Counted from the stretch's first letter, positions 33,379-41,769 are shown. The stretch: DNA of 43,180 bases from Nostoc sp. FACHB-973 (GCF_014698115.1 NZ_JACJSJ010000072.1:1-43180); one strand, 5' to 3'. Numbers and translations: made by a program. The notes: generated by a model from the sequence alone, not told the origin.

Positions 33379-35619
33379 ATGTTGAATACAGAATCGCAAC
33401 AACTACAACCATATTTAGATTTAATTCAATCTCTAGTTAGTTGTTCATTAGGTGAAGAACAGCAGATTCTTCAAGCAAATCAAGACTTAATCGATCCAGT
33501 TTTTTTGCAAGTAATAGAAGCAGTGATCCAACAGGCTGAACAAGAAAATGCCACAGACGCGGCTCAATTTTTACGTCAGTTACTGACAGCTTTACAACAG
33601 TCAATTTCTCAAGCAATTTCCTCTCGCTTACCTGCCTACACGAAGCTAGTACAAACTTTATTAACCTGTCCCCCAGGAGAAGAAAATCAGGTTTTGGCAG
33701 CTCACCGAGATTTAGTAGATGCTGGGTTTATCGATGTCATGGCTCAAACAGCTGGTTCTATTGCAGTACGGGGAGAAATAGATGCTGCTAACTTTTTACT
33801 CAATGGCGCTCATCAACTGGCTGTACAATTGGGTTTAGTTAAACCTATAGCTGAATCAACTGCAAATTCTGGCGAACAACCAGAAGTTTCTTCTTGGCGA
33901 TCGCAAGTTGAGGTAACTTCTACTGCTACTAAGCCACCTCGACAAATCAACTTTTTTGCCGATCGCATCAAAAATCTAGCAGGTGTTTTGGGTTTAAGTA
34001 AGCCTTCTCTAGAATCATCTACTGATACTCAAGAAAAATTATCAGAATCAGCAAATAGTTCTCAAACACCTGAAAGCTCTACTGCTTTTGAACTTCCTTA
34101 TCTGCTGTTGCGATTGTTGCAAACTACTCAAGATAGTGGTGGTAATCCCCAAGCTGTTTATCCGATTTTGCAAAGTAATCTCAGTCAAGTAAAATCTGAT
34201 TGGAGTAATAGTTTACGCAACTGGGCTAGTTCTACCCTAGCTACGGTAGATAATGACACAGCAAAAGGTATTGCCAAGGACTTATCTAATCTGGCTACTT
34301 TATTTCTTCGTTGTCCGTTTGGCTCATTTGAATTAAATTTGGAGATTGCGATCGCTGGTTATGAATCTGCAATCACAGTTTTAAATCGTTCTACTGATCC
34401 GACAGTCTGGGCTGCAATTCAAAATAATTTAGCCATTGCCTATTGTGACCGCACTCAGGGTGATAAAGCGGAAAACTTGGAACAAGCGATCGCTTGCTAT
34501 CAATCTGCTCTGGAGGTTTATACCCGTGAACAGTTCCCTGAAGATTGGGCGATGACCCAAAATAATTTAGCATTGGTTTATCGGCAACGCATCAAAGGAG
34601 ACAAAGCCGAAAATATAGAAAAAGCGATCGCATCTCATCAATTGGCTTTCCAAGTATACACTCGTGAATTTGTACCTAGAGCTTGGGCAACCACCCAAAG
34701 TAACCTAGCTCAAGCCTACGAGCAACGGATTCAAGGAAATACTCAGGAAAATTTAGACAAGGCGATCGCTTGCTATCAATTGGCGCTGGGAATTTACACT
34801 CGTGAAGCTTTTCCAGAACAGTGGACAACTACTCAACAACGCTTAACCGCCGCTTGTCAGTATCGAGAGCAACAATTGCAGTCAGAAAATCTTTTAGCAA
34901 ACAACACGGTACTCACAATTGGTGAACAAACATTCACTGCTCCTGAATTGATACCTCTGTTAGCACGGTATGGGTTTCTGCCACAGTTAGCTTGTGAAAT
35001 TTTAGTTGAGCAAGCGATCGCTACAATATCTTGTACTGTTGAAGAAGAAAAGGAATGTCTCAGCCAGTTTTATCAAGTACATGCCTTTCAAACAACAGAA
35101 CAAAAGCAAGATTGGCTGGTAAAACATTATCTGACTGAAGAAAAATTGCAGAATTGGGCTACACGTCCTCTGAGACTAGAAAAATATCAGCAGGCAAGGT
35201 GGGGCGACCAATTACATTCCTACTTTATCAAACAAAAGAGTCAATTAGATCGAGTTGTTTACTCAATTCTTCGTCACCAAAACCCCAATTTAGTCCAAGA
35301 ACTTTATTTTCGTATTCTTGACGGTGAACAATCTTTTGCAGAACTGGCAAAACAATATGGTCAAGGTCTAGAAGCGGAAGTTGGTGGTTTGATTGGGCCT
35401 GTAGAACTCGGTTCATTGCCTCCATTAGTAGCACAATCCTTAATTAGTAGTCATGTAGGACAAATGCGAAATCCTATTCAAATTGGCGAATACTTAGCTA
35501 TCGTTCGATTAGAAAAACTGATCCCTGCCCAATTTGATTTAGCTACTCAAAAAAGATTGTTGAATGAATTGCTTCAAATTTGGTTAACAAATGAACTTAA
35601 ACACTTAAATTTAACGTGA
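33379..35619 (+). CDS. TPR protein with C-terminal parvulin-type peptidyl-prolyl isomerase
   Basis: The product is 746 aa. Residues 1-150 hold two copies of a helical domain seen in cyanobacterial TPR/CHAT-type proteins (CSLGEEQQILQANQDLIDP and CPPGEENQVLAAHRDLVDA). A variable linker follows. About 330-495 are TPR-like repeats (AWATTQSNLAQAYEQRIQG, LDKAIACYQLAL). The rest is a SurA/PpiC-like module whose parvulin core, about 620-715, carries SFAELAKQYGQG, AEVGGLIGPVELGSLPP and a closing IVRLEKL. The same isomerase type is found in cyanobacteria beside type I secretion genes. There is no signal peptide, so it should act in the cytoplasm. It starts 144 bp after the giant gene on the same strand, and I infer a chaperone role for that protein or for the RTX protein nearby. 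It is much too large to be a classical immunity protein. Confidence 0.85.
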   Translation: MLNTESQQLQPYLDLIQSLVSCSLGEEQQILQANQDLIDPVFLQVIEAVIQQAEQENATDAAQFLRQLLTALQQSISQAISSRLPAYTKLVQTLLTCPPGEENQVLAAHRDLVDAGFIDVMAQTAGSIAVRGEIDAANFLLNGAHQLAVQLGLVKPIAESTANSGEQPEVSSWRSQVEVTSTATKPPRQINFFADRIKNLAGVLGLSKPSLESSTDTQEKLSESANSSQTPESSTAFELPYLLLRLLQTTQDSGGNPQAVYPILQSNLSQVKSDWSNSLRNWASSTLATVDNDTAKGIAKDLSNLATLFLRCPFGSFELNLEIAIAGYESAITVLNRSTDPTVWAAIQNNLAIAYCDRTQGDKAENLEQAIACYQSALEVYTREQFPEDWAMTQNNLALVYRQRIKGDKAENIEKAIASHQLAFQVYTREFVPRAWATTQSNLAQAYEQRIQGNTQENLDKAIACYQLALGIYTREAFPEQWTTTQQRLTAACQYREQQLQSENLLANNTVLTIGEQTFTAPELIPLLARYGFLPQLACEILVEQAIATISCTVEEEKECLSQFYQVHAFQTTEQKQDWLVKHYLTEEKLQNWATRPLRLEKYQQARWGDQLHSYFIKQKSQLDRVVYSILRHQNPNLVQELYFRILDGEQSFAELAKQYGQGLEAEVGGLIGPVELGSLPPLVAQSLISSHVGQMRNPIQIGEYLAIVRLEKLIPAQFDLATQKRLLNELLQIWLTNELKHLNLT

Positions 35620-35858
35620 TGCCCTGATTTATCAACGGAGCATCCCAAATGTGTAAAAATAAACAAAGAAACATTATTCGCGATAATCACGACTTTGTTG
35701 GCGAATTCTTTGAGGTCAAATTCGGTAGAATACCCAATTATCCAACGAGAAAAGTCCGAACATCTTAATCGCAGTTAAGCGTTCACAGACGGCACGACAA
35801 CTGTTTGGCAAGCTACTGGGGTGTTAATATGCTTGTCTTATAAGGGAGCAGTAAGCAC
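35620..35858 (+). other. Intergenic stretch with one doubtful 39-codon frame
   Basis: Only one small reading frame is visible (35649-35768, MCKNKQRNIIRDNHDFVGEF onward, ends KVRTS). It has no clear ribosome binding site, and I do not recognise the peptide. It may be a fossil fragment. The last bases (GGGAG at about 35842-35846) are the ribosome binding site of the next gene. Confidence 0.3.
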
Positions 35859-36149
35859 ATGGAAAAGATCGTGATCGTGAAATGGAGAATTTTGGAGTCG
35901 GAAACGTCCCGGATACTGAAATTGCTACCGGAGCTGGCCGAGAAGACCAGATCGGAGGAAGGCAACATTTCGTACACGATTTATCAGTCGGAAAGCGATC
36001 CTTGCGAACTCATTCTTTGTGAACACTACACTGATACTGCTGCCGCAGAATCTCACAAGCGATCGGAACACTATAAAAGAATTGTCGCAGAAGAGATCAT
36101 CCCCCATCTTGAAGCCCGCGAGGTGATATTGGTGAAGAAGCTTGTTTAA
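35859..36149 (+). CDS. Antibiotic biosynthesis monooxygenase (ABM/YgiN-like) protein
   Basis: The product is 96 aa, the full usual length of an ABM ferredoxin-like domain. The signature is a first strand (IVIVKWRI), a helix, EEGNISYTIYQSESDPCELI, then CEHYTDTAAAESHKRSEHYK and a final strand. Such proteins are dimeric quinol or small-aromatic monooxygenases without cofactor. The ATG follows a good GGGAG site. It forms a two-gene unit with the DJ-1 family gene 45 bp downstream. Both have clearly more G and C at third codon positions than their neighbours, which suggests acquisition from another bacterium. The unit likely handles reactive quinones or carbonyl compounds (inference from family pairing). 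Confidence 0.85.
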   Translation: MEKIVIVKWRILESETSRILKLLPELAEKTRSEEGNISYTIYQSESDPCELILCEHYTDTAAAESHKRSEHYKRIVAEEIIPHLEAREVILVKKLV

Positions 36150-36194
36150 AGCTCTGTCCCGAACCGAACCAAACAACCGTACTAAGGAAAAGTT

Positions 36195-36869
36195 ATGTCA
36201 AAGAAGATTCTCATTATCGTATCGAACGCGTGCGTTATTGGTCCGAACAACCGAAGGACGGGAAATTTTCTGCCAGAGGTTGCACATCCTTATGCTGAAT
36301 TTGACAGAGCAAAATACCAAATTGATTTCGCAAGTCTCACCGGAGATACGCCGTTTCTGGATGCGCTCAATCTTGCTGACGACCCTGACAACCTAGCCTT
36401 CTTAGTAGGAAAAGGGTGGGCCTCAATGCAGAAAGCGAAGAAACTCTCAGACGTGGAGGTCAGCCAGTACGATGCCATCTTTATGCCTGGCGGTTTGGCA
36501 CCAATGGTCGATATGCCTGAACATCCACTTCTCAAAAAGGTTGTGAAAGAGACATACGAGCGAGGCGCTGTTGTTGGGGCCGTTTGCCACGGTCCAGCCT
36601 CGTTACTGAACGTCAAGTTGAGCAACGACACTCTCCTGCTCGCCGGGAAGAATATCAGTTCATTTACGAACGACGAGGAAGAAAACTACGCAAAAGCTGA
36701 TGTGCCTTTCGAGTTAGAAACGGCGCTCACCAAACAAGGCGCACTCTTCCATAAGACGGCACCCTGGCAGGCATTCAGCATCGCCGATGGAAATCTCGTC
36801 ACCGGACAGAATCCTGCTTCTGCCAAAGGTGTCGCAGAGAAGATGATCGCGCTATTGGAGTCTGCTTGA
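36195..36869 (+). CDS. DJ-1/PfpI family protein, Hsp31-like
   Basis: The product is 224 aa. The nucleophile elbow AVCHGPASLL gives Cys131 and His132, the typical pair of DJ-1/PfpI class I proteins. DAIFMPGGLAPM supplies the oxyanion-side loop, and TGNFLPEVAHPY near residue 23-34 corresponds to the Glu-containing loop (GFWLEE in Hsp31-like members). NLVTGQNPASA near the C-terminus is also standard. Members act as glyoxalase III, deglycase or chaperone; which one cannot be decided from sequence. An AAGGA site lies upstream of the ATG. It shares the GC-rich codon use of the ABM gene before it. Confidence 0.9.
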   Translation: MSKKILIIVSNACVIGPNNRRTGNFLPEVAHPYAEFDRAKYQIDFASLTGDTPFLDALNLADDPDNLAFLVGKGWASMQKAKKLSDVEVSQYDAIFMPGGLAPMVDMPEHPLLKKVVKETYERGAVVGAVCHGPASLLNVKLSNDTLLLAGKNISSFTNDEEENYAKADVPFELETALTKQGALFHKTAPWQAFSIADGNLVTGQNPASAKGVAEKMIALLESA

Positions 36870-37068
36870 GGCAGCATCGAATGGCACGAAGACTCATGTG
36901 AAAGATCGTCAGGGCAGGGTGTTGGGGGTAGGGTTGCAGCTTCGTGTGTTAATAAAAATTGAATTTTAGTGCGCCAGACAAAACCAAGTTGTTCGTAATT
37001 CCCGACACCCGACACCCCAAAACCAGTAATACCAGGGGTTAACGCTTATCTTAGTGACATTCATATCA
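36870..37068. other. Intergenic stretch with G/C-run inverted repeats
   Basis: No gene is seen. GGGTGTTGGGGGTAGGG at 36918-36934 faces CCCGACACCCGACACCCC at about 37001-37018, a loose inverted pair of a type often found between cyanobacterial genes. It could end transcription of the upstream unit, but no T-run follows. Confidence 0.35.
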
Positions 37069-37197
37069 TTATTCTTGCTCCCAATCCTCAATCACCAGTC
37101 CACTAACGCGACTGAATTCTCTGGTGTTGTGCGTGACTAATGTTAAATTATGTGTCAAGGCGATCGCTGCTATTTGAAAATCATTGGGGCCAACTGA
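37069..37197 (-). pseudogene. C-terminal fragment of a VapC-like PIN toxin
   Basis: The minus strand reads GPNDFQIAAIALTHNLTLVT then HNTREFSRVSGLVIEDWEQ and a stop at 37069-37071. This is the typical last ~40 residues of VapC toxins (PIN-domain ribonucleases), including the acidic Asp in GPND and the THNTREF block. The rest of the toxin and any VapB antitoxin are missing, and an in-frame TAA lies just upstream. It is non-functional. Confidence 0.8.
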
Positions 37198-37209
37198 TTA
37201 TGAGTTGCG

Positions 37210-37312
37210 ATCGCTCCTCAGAGTTTACCAGTCGTTTGGAGACGGCATTAAGTAAAGTAGCAGCGAAAGTAACTTGATTGTGTTCACTTTTCATTCAAGC
37301 GAGGAAAACACA
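37210..37312 (+). repeat. Diverged repeat shared with 41204-41313
   Basis: About 100 bp match the second locus. The best part encodes, on the plus strand, EFTSRLETALSKVAAKV and TGA (37221-37277). The second copy encodes EFTNRLETALGKVAAKV and TGA. Of eight base differences in this part, five fall on third codon positions, so the piece evolved as a coding C-terminus. Both copies then share TCAAGCGAGGAAAA. The parent gene is unknown to me. Confidence 0.65.
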
Positions 37313-37320
37313 ATGATTGG

Positions 37321-37518
37321 TTAAGTCTTTTGAGCAATGATATAAACATGATTTTCAGGATATTGGTCATATTCGAGGTGGCGACATGTGCAGTGATTAC
37401 GCTTAAGAATCCGTAGCAAAGCATCTACGCCCAAAGTGCTGTACTCAAATTCCTGACCTTGAAATGCCCCCGAAATCTCACTTTTTGTATGTCCGCCACC
37501 ACATGTGAACAGGGCCAA
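37321..37518 (-). pseudogene. C-terminal remnant of an unrecognised protein
   Basis: About 60 codons read SGAFQGQEFEYSTLGVDALL, RILKRNHCTCRHLEYDQYP and ENHVYIIAQKT-stop. The composition and the ending HVYIIAQK resemble the last helix and strand of a Rossmann-like enzyme such as a methyltransferase, but this is a weak impression. The only starts are a TTG at the upstream end, and the frame has no ribosome binding site, so I take it as a fragment. Confidence 0.4.
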
Positions 37519-37619
37519 AATGGATATCGGATCTACGGAGCTTTGTTACACATTGATATTATAGGAATCTGGTTTGATTTCTAAAACCCTATTTTCAAGA
37601 CAGTTAAATTCACGTTAAA

Positions 37620-39635
37620 TTAAACGAAAAATGTATCAACTGGTACAGAGCCAAAAGCGGGTAATGTACCATAAGTTTGTAAGTTAATCAACAAATCCCT
37701 ATTCGCTTGAAATCCTGCGATACCATCGTTGACAACTAGGTATAAATCAAGACCATTATGGACTATAGCGGCACTATTAAGACCCAGAGCTTGGTTACCT
37801 GCCAGTTTTCCGTTAGCATCAATAAATACCTGTTTTACTAGGTCTAGTTGCGTTTCATAGTAATAGTTGTCTGCTGCACGAGTTAAGCTGACTGGTTTTC
37901 CTAAAGCTGTACCATTTGCAGCAAGTAAGTCAATTTTATCGCTGCCAATAGAAAAACCATTTATTGCATCGGCAGCTAAAGCTGAAGATTCTCCAAACTG
38001 GAAAACGTAAATATTATTGTTGTCTATGTCATCTGCAAAAAAGTCTTCTCCAGCCCCACCATTGAAGATATCTTTGCCAGTGATACTATCAAGATAATCG
38101 TTGCCATTTCCTCCGTTAATTACATCATTGCCCCCTCCGGCATAAAGGTAATCATCTCCATCTCCACCGTTGAGGGTGTCGTTTCCTTCTTGGCCATAAA
38201 TAACGTCATTACCTGCTAGTCCACTCAGTATATTGTTGGCACTATTACCTGTAATTTGATTCTTGAGATTATTTCCTGTGCCGTTGATATTGCCGCCACT
38301 ACCAACGAGTTGCAAATTTTCGAGATTGGCTGCCAAGGTGTATGTAGCAGAAGATTCGACTGTATCAAAATCTGTGGTTGAGGTTTCGACAATTACATCT
38401 AAAGTATTATCAACTATGTAAGTATCATCTCCTAAGCCGCCGATTAAAGTATCAACACCTCCCTTACCATCAAGGATGTCAAATCCTGCTCCGCCGTTGA
38501 GAGTGTTATTAGCAGTATTTCCAGTAATCTTATTATTTAAACCGTTGCCTGTACCGTTAATGGCAGCAGTTCCCGTAAGAGTCAATTCTTCTAGATTTGC
38601 TCCTAAAGTATAAGTAACAGAAGACAGAACTCTATCATATTCATAGGTAGAAGTGGATGTTTCGGAAATTACATCTCCAACGTTATCTACAACGTAAGCA
38701 TCTCCGCCAGTACCGCCAATGAGAATGTCAAATCCTGCTTTGCCATCCAGGAAATCATAGCCATCGCCACCAATGAGGCGATCGCTTTGAGTACCACCTA
38801 ATAATGAATCATCACTAGCACCACCATCTAATGTAACTGAACCTAAACTAAATCCAGATGCGTCTAGAATATTCCAGGTATTACCACCAGTGAGTTGAGC
38901 TTGTTCAATACCAAGGAGTACATCAACGCCATTGGCTATTAGGCGATCGTTGGTGAGAATAAATTTAGCTAAATCACCCGATTCTACTACTTTATCAATA
39001 CCTGCTCCACCATTAAGCAAATCGCTGTCAGCCCCGCCAGTCAAGATATCATTGCCATCTCCACCATTGAGAGTATCGTCACCTGCGCCACCAATTAAGG
39101 TATCGTTACCAGCTTTACCATTGATAGTATTTTCTTCATTTCCTCCAGTCAATTTCTCGCTAACATCAGTGCCATTAATCACCGTACCCGGCAAAGAAGG
39201 CGAGGGAATTGAAATTCTGAGATTATATAATCCAGTGGAACTACTGCCATAGTATGCAGCACCAACAACAGCAAAAAAATAAGTCCCAGTTTGTAAAGAA
39301 GTGAGGTCAATTCTCTCTGTAAATGGGTAATTAGGTAATTGGTAACTAGTCACACTGTCATAGCTATCAGTTGCAGCGTTGTACTTGAATAAAACCACAT
39401 CATAGGTAGCCTTAATATTGACAACATCAGGCGAAGACAGTTCAATGTAACTGTTGACAGGTGCTGTACTATCTAGTTTAAAACTATACCAATCAATATC
39501 ATTTATCGATGCATTGGAAGAAAGATTAGTTAAAATTCCTGCACCTGTATTAGTCCCTTTTATTGAACCTAAATTAACCGCTAATTCAGCAAGATTATTA
39601 TTTTCTTTGTCGATAAAACCCAAATTTTTAGCCAT
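37620..39635 (-). CDS. RTX calcium-binding protein with N-terminal PPC-like domain
   Basis: The product is 671 aa from ATG 39633-39635. The longer ORF from 39656 is rejected because an ideal AGGAGAAG site lies just before MAKNLG and overlaps the extra codons. Residues about 15-150 are a PPC-like beta-domain (DIDWYSFKLDS, LQTGTYFFAVVG). Then come RTX nonapeptides (NDTLIGGAGDDTLNGGDGND), several blocks of the form GAGFDILDGKGGVDTLIGG plus a DDTYIVDN strand pair, and more RTX near residue 490. The last ~130 residues are the hydrophobic beta-rich end typical of type I-secreted RTX proteins. It should bind calcium after export. No ABC exporter gene lies in the window. It shares PPC-like domains with the giant protein, and the TPR-parvulin protein could serve both. 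Confidence 0.9.
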   Translation of the reverse strand: MAKNLGFIDKENNNLAELAVNLGSIKGTNTGAGILTNLSSNASINDIDWYSFKLDSTAPVNSYIELSSPDVVNIKATYDVVLFKYNAATDSYDSVTSYQLPNYPFTERIDLTSLQTGTYFFAVVGAAYYGSSSTGLYNLRISIPSPSLPGTVINGTDVSEKLTGGNEENTINGKAGNDTLIGGAGDDTLNGGDGNDILTGGADSDLLNGGAGIDKVVESGDLAKFILTNDRLIANGVDVLLGIEQAQLTGGNTWNILDASGFSLGSVTLDGGASDDSLLGGTQSDRLIGGDGYDFLDGKAGFDILIGGTGGDAYVVDNVGDVISETSTSTYEYDRVLSSVTYTLGANLEELTLTGTAAINGTGNGLNNKITGNTANNTLNGGAGFDILDGKGGVDTLIGGLGDDTYIVDNTLDVIVETSTTDFDTVESSATYTLAANLENLQLVGSGGNINGTGNNLKNQITGNSANNILSGLAGNDVIYGQEGNDTLNGGDGDDYLYAGGGNDVINGGNGNDYLDSITGKDIFNGGAGEDFFADDIDNNNIYVFQFGESSALAADAINGFSIGSDKIDLLAANGTALGKPVSLTRAADNYYYETQLDLVKQVFIDANGKLAGNQALGLNSAAIVHNGLDLYLVVNDGIAGFQANRDLLINLQTYGTLPAFGSVPVDTFFV

Positions 39636-39672
39636 GACTTCTTCTCCTGGTATCATTGTTTAGATTACGGTT

Positions 39673-39748
39673 AAATAGATATAAATAATTTAGAGTTATC
39701 AATAACAGATAAATAGATATAAATAATTTAGAGTTATCAATAACAGAT
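39673..39748. repeat. Perfect 2 x 38-bp tandem duplication upstream of the RTX gene
   Basis: The unit beginning AAATAGATATAAATAATTTA occurs twice without mismatch at 39673-39710 and 39711-39748, 38 bp before the RTX start codon. It covers the AT-rich promoter or leader region, so it may double a promoter element or alter the leader. Confidence 0.9.
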
Positions 39749-39916
39749 AAATTTAATTTATTTATTTCTACCCGTTAATTTCTTGATATTTATAAGACTA
39801 GAAAACAAAAGGGGAGAATTAGGGGAGATAATTAAACAAGAATTCAGAAGCGATGCCCTGAGCTTGCCGAAGGGTCAGAATTGAATGGCACTAAGAAAAG
39901 CGGAAACGCTTATCAA
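39749..39916. other. Spacer with a CCCTGAGC-type palindromic repeat
   Basis: No gene is visible. The element GCGATGCCCTGAGCTTGCCG plus AAGGGTC at about 39850-39877 is a small palindromic repeat (CCCTGAGC...CCGAAGGG) common in bacteria with many dispersed repeats. Confidence 0.45.
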
Positions 39917-40139
39917 TTAAGCAGTTTGTAATTGTTTACGTAATTCGTTCCGGGGTTTTGTCATCAATGGGTAAGCTTTTGGGCGGCGTTTGCGAACCCG
40001 TGGTTCACTCCTAGCGGGGCGATCGGGAACAGTCTTGTGAGGGATAACTTTAAGTAACGTGCGATAAATTTGAAGACATTTTGTTGAATGAGCAGCTAAT
40101 AATTCGGGAATAAAGTTATTTAAATGATGGCGAGTACCA
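39917..40139 (-). pseudogene. C-terminal fragment of an IS4-like transposase
   Basis: The minus frame reads TRHHLNNFIPELLAA, then PDRPARSEPRVRKRRPKAYP and LMTKPRNELRKQL to a stop at 39917-39919. The basic RSEPRVxKRRPKxYPxMxKPR ending is characteristic of IS4-type transposases in cyanobacteria. The frame continues past 40140 only through the dispersed repeat at 40145-40177. The rest of the IS is absent. Confidence 0.8.
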
Positions 40140-40144
40140 CCGAT

Positions 40145-40177
40145 GCGATGCCTGCGGCGGGCGCTTGAGCCATCGCA
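40145..40177. repeat. 33-bp dispersed repeat, copy 2
   Basis: It matches 41321-41353 with a single mismatch and 247-275 more loosely. It lies exactly at the broken 5' side of the IS4-like fragment. Confidence 0.8.
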
Positions 40178-40226
40178 CCCCACCTCGTTCTTAGAGGAAA
40201 CCCAAAGATCGCCCCCCACCCCAACC

Positions 40227-40475
40227 ATGACCAACATCCACAACCTCGGCATGACCGATACCGAATATGCCAAGCTGATAGCTCAAGGCTACGACCCGAA
40301 CCTAGAACACCAGTTGGTTGAGTTTGGCGAGAGCATAGACTAAGCCAGGAAGCTAACGCCAGTAGTGGGACTGACATTAGATAAACCACCCCAGACTGAT
40401 GACGAATGGGAGGAATTTATGGCAGTTTGGGGGGAAAGGGGAGCGATCGCCCTCACCCATCAAACTTTCGCGTGA
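40227..40475 (+). pseudogene. Small unknown gene with an internal stop
   Basis: From ATG 40227 the frame reads MTNIHNLGMTDTEYAKLIAQ, then GYDPNLEHQLVEFGESID and a TAA at 40341-40343. It continues in the same frame KLTPVVGLTLDKPPQTDDEW and EEFMAVWGERGAIALTHQTF to a second stop at 40473-40475. Both halves look like protein and fit together, so a nonsense mutation in an ~82-residue gene is likely. No ribosome binding site or family is recognised. Confidence 0.35.
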
Positions 40476-40503
40476 GCGCGTCTCGTAGAGAGGAAACCAA
40501 GCG
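40476..40503. repeat. Dispersed repeat (GCGTCTCGTAGAGAGGAAACC), copy 1
   Basis: The core GCGCGTCTCGTAGAGAGGAA is identical at 41770-41792. It starts directly behind the stop of the broken small gene. This repeat type is common in Nostocales genomes. Confidence 0.75.
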
Positions 40504-40583
40504 TCACCGAACAGCCCGTTACAGACACCGCCCCCAGTCCTCTACAACCTGTATAATATTTAATAAGTGTTAATTCTATTTGT

Positions 40584-41111
40584 ATGATGCAAGATTTGGA
40601 GATACTTGACATTGTAGATGAAAGTGATTGCGTTATCGGACAAAAGAAACGCTCAGAAATATATAGTCAAGGGCTGTGGAATTTTAGAGTTGTCAATGCT
40701 TTTGTCGTTAACTCACTAGGACAACTTTGGATACCTCGCCGTTCTGCACAAAAACAAATTTTTCCCCTTTGTCTTGATGTCAGTATGGGTGGTCATGTGG
40801 AAAGTGGAGAAACTTACGAAGATGCTCTGCAACGTGAACTCGAAGAAGAATTAAACTTATATTTAAACATGGTTAATACGCAGTTATTGGGTTATTTAAC
40901 ACCACATGAATATCAAGTGTCTGCTTTTATGAAAGTTTATGAAATCACATTAGATTGTGAACCAGATTACAATAAGAATGATTTTATTGAAAGTTTTTGG
41001 TTATCCCCTTCTGATTTAATAGAATGGTTGAATAAAGGTGAACCTGCAAAAAGCGACTTGATCAAACTTGTGCAGATATTTTATATCCATACCAAATATA
41101 CAAATATATAA
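40584..41111 (+). CDS. Nudix hydrolase, IPP-isomerase-like subgroup
   Basis: The product is 175 aa with the Nudix box GHVESGETYEDALQRELEEE followed by LNL. It contains the G-x5-E-x7-RE-U-x-EE core; the usual final Gly is Asn. The box is preceded by FRVVNAFVVNSLGQLWIPRR and DVSMGGH, as in Nudix proteins related to isopentenyl-diphosphate isomerase and YfcD. The metal-binding acidic residues are all there, so it should hydrolyse a nucleoside-diphosphate-type substrate, which cannot be named. Two adjacent ATG codons (40584, 40587) could start it, and no strong ribosome binding site is seen. It stands alone between repeat-rich stretches. Confidence 0.85.
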   Translation: MMQDLEILDIVDESDCVIGQKKRSEIYSQGLWNFRVVNAFVVNSLGQLWIPRRSAQKQIFPLCLDVSMGGHVESGETYEDALQRELEEELNLYLNMVNTQLLGYLTPHEYQVSAFMKVYEITLDCEPDYNKNDFIESFWLSPSDLIEWLNKGEPAKSDLIKLVQIFYIHTKYTNI

Positions 41112-41203
41112 TAAGGGTTCGCCAAGCCTATCGATTGTGATAAATCCTAAACTCCTCTCAAGTCCAACTGACAATTGCGATCGCCTCCAACGTGGCATAC
41201 ATC

Positions 41204-41313
41204 ATCGCTCCTGTTGAATTTACCAACCGTTTGGAGACAGCATTAGGTAAAGTGGCAGCCAAAGTAATTTGATTGGTAGCAGAGCGATCGCCCGACCCAA
41301 TCAAGCGAGGAAA
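41204..41313 (+). repeat. Diverged repeat shared with 37210-37312
   Basis: This copy keeps more of the reading frame upstream: QLTIAIASNVAYIIAPVEF precedes TNRLETALGKVAAKVI and a TGA at 41270-41272. It supports the view that the pair is the C-terminus of a lost protein. The parent family is unknown to me. Confidence 0.6.
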
Positions 41314-41320
41314 ACCAACA

Positions 41321-41353
41321 GCGATGCCTACGGCGGGCGCTTGAGCCATCGCA
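41321..41353. repeat. 33-bp dispersed repeat, copy 3
   Basis: It is identical to 40145-40177 except for one base (CTACGG instead of CTGCGG). Confidence 0.8.
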
Positions 41354-41527
41354 CATTTACTATTTATTTTCTAGTACATTACTAGCCAGTTGTAGAGAAG
41401 CGATGACCGAGCGCTGTGGGTTGATTGCTGAGTTATCTACAGCATTGGGTCAACTTAGGCGATTTGTGGCTGTTCTGTTCTGTTGATATCTCATTTAAAC
41501 GGCAATTCAGAGAGTTGTCAAAAAAGG

Positions 41528-41692
41528 CAGGGGAGCAGGGGGCAGGGAGCAAGGGGGAAAACTGAGACGGAGCTTGTACTCCGCCCCAGCAAGAGCGCCC
41601 TTTATGGCGGGGCTTCATACCCATGTTCTGCTCCGCTCCACGGCTGCGGGGGCAGGGCTTGCTCCCCCAGCTAAGAGCCCCCTGCCCCTCCG
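41528..41692. repeat. Long-range G-rich/C-rich inverted repeat
   Basis: GCAGGGGAGCAGGGGGCAGG at 41528-41547 is roughly the reverse complement of GAGCCCCCTGCCCCTC at about 41676-41691. The outer arms would close a loop of about 130 bases that itself contains CCGCCCC and GGCGGGG. Such G-run blocks are common between cyanobacterial genes. Confidence 0.45.
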
Positions 41693-41769
41693 CTTCTTCG
41701 GTGATGCCAAATTGCCAGAACCTTTGAACGTGGCGCTGTAACTTAAACTTTTACAAGCGAACGCGAGTA

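Noticed and set aside
36290..36631. 113-aa minus-strand ORF
   Set aside because: It is antisense to the well-conserved DJ-1 family gene.
41158..41349. Minus-strand 63-aa ORF across the RLETAL repeat
   Set aside because: Base differences between the two repeat copies favour third positions of the plus-strand frame, and the ORF runs through the 33-bp dispersed repeat.
41561..41660. Possible structured RNA in the loop of the G-rich inverted repeat
   Set aside because: Runs of G and C pair in many ways. No family-specific motif is visible and the surroundings are repeat debris.
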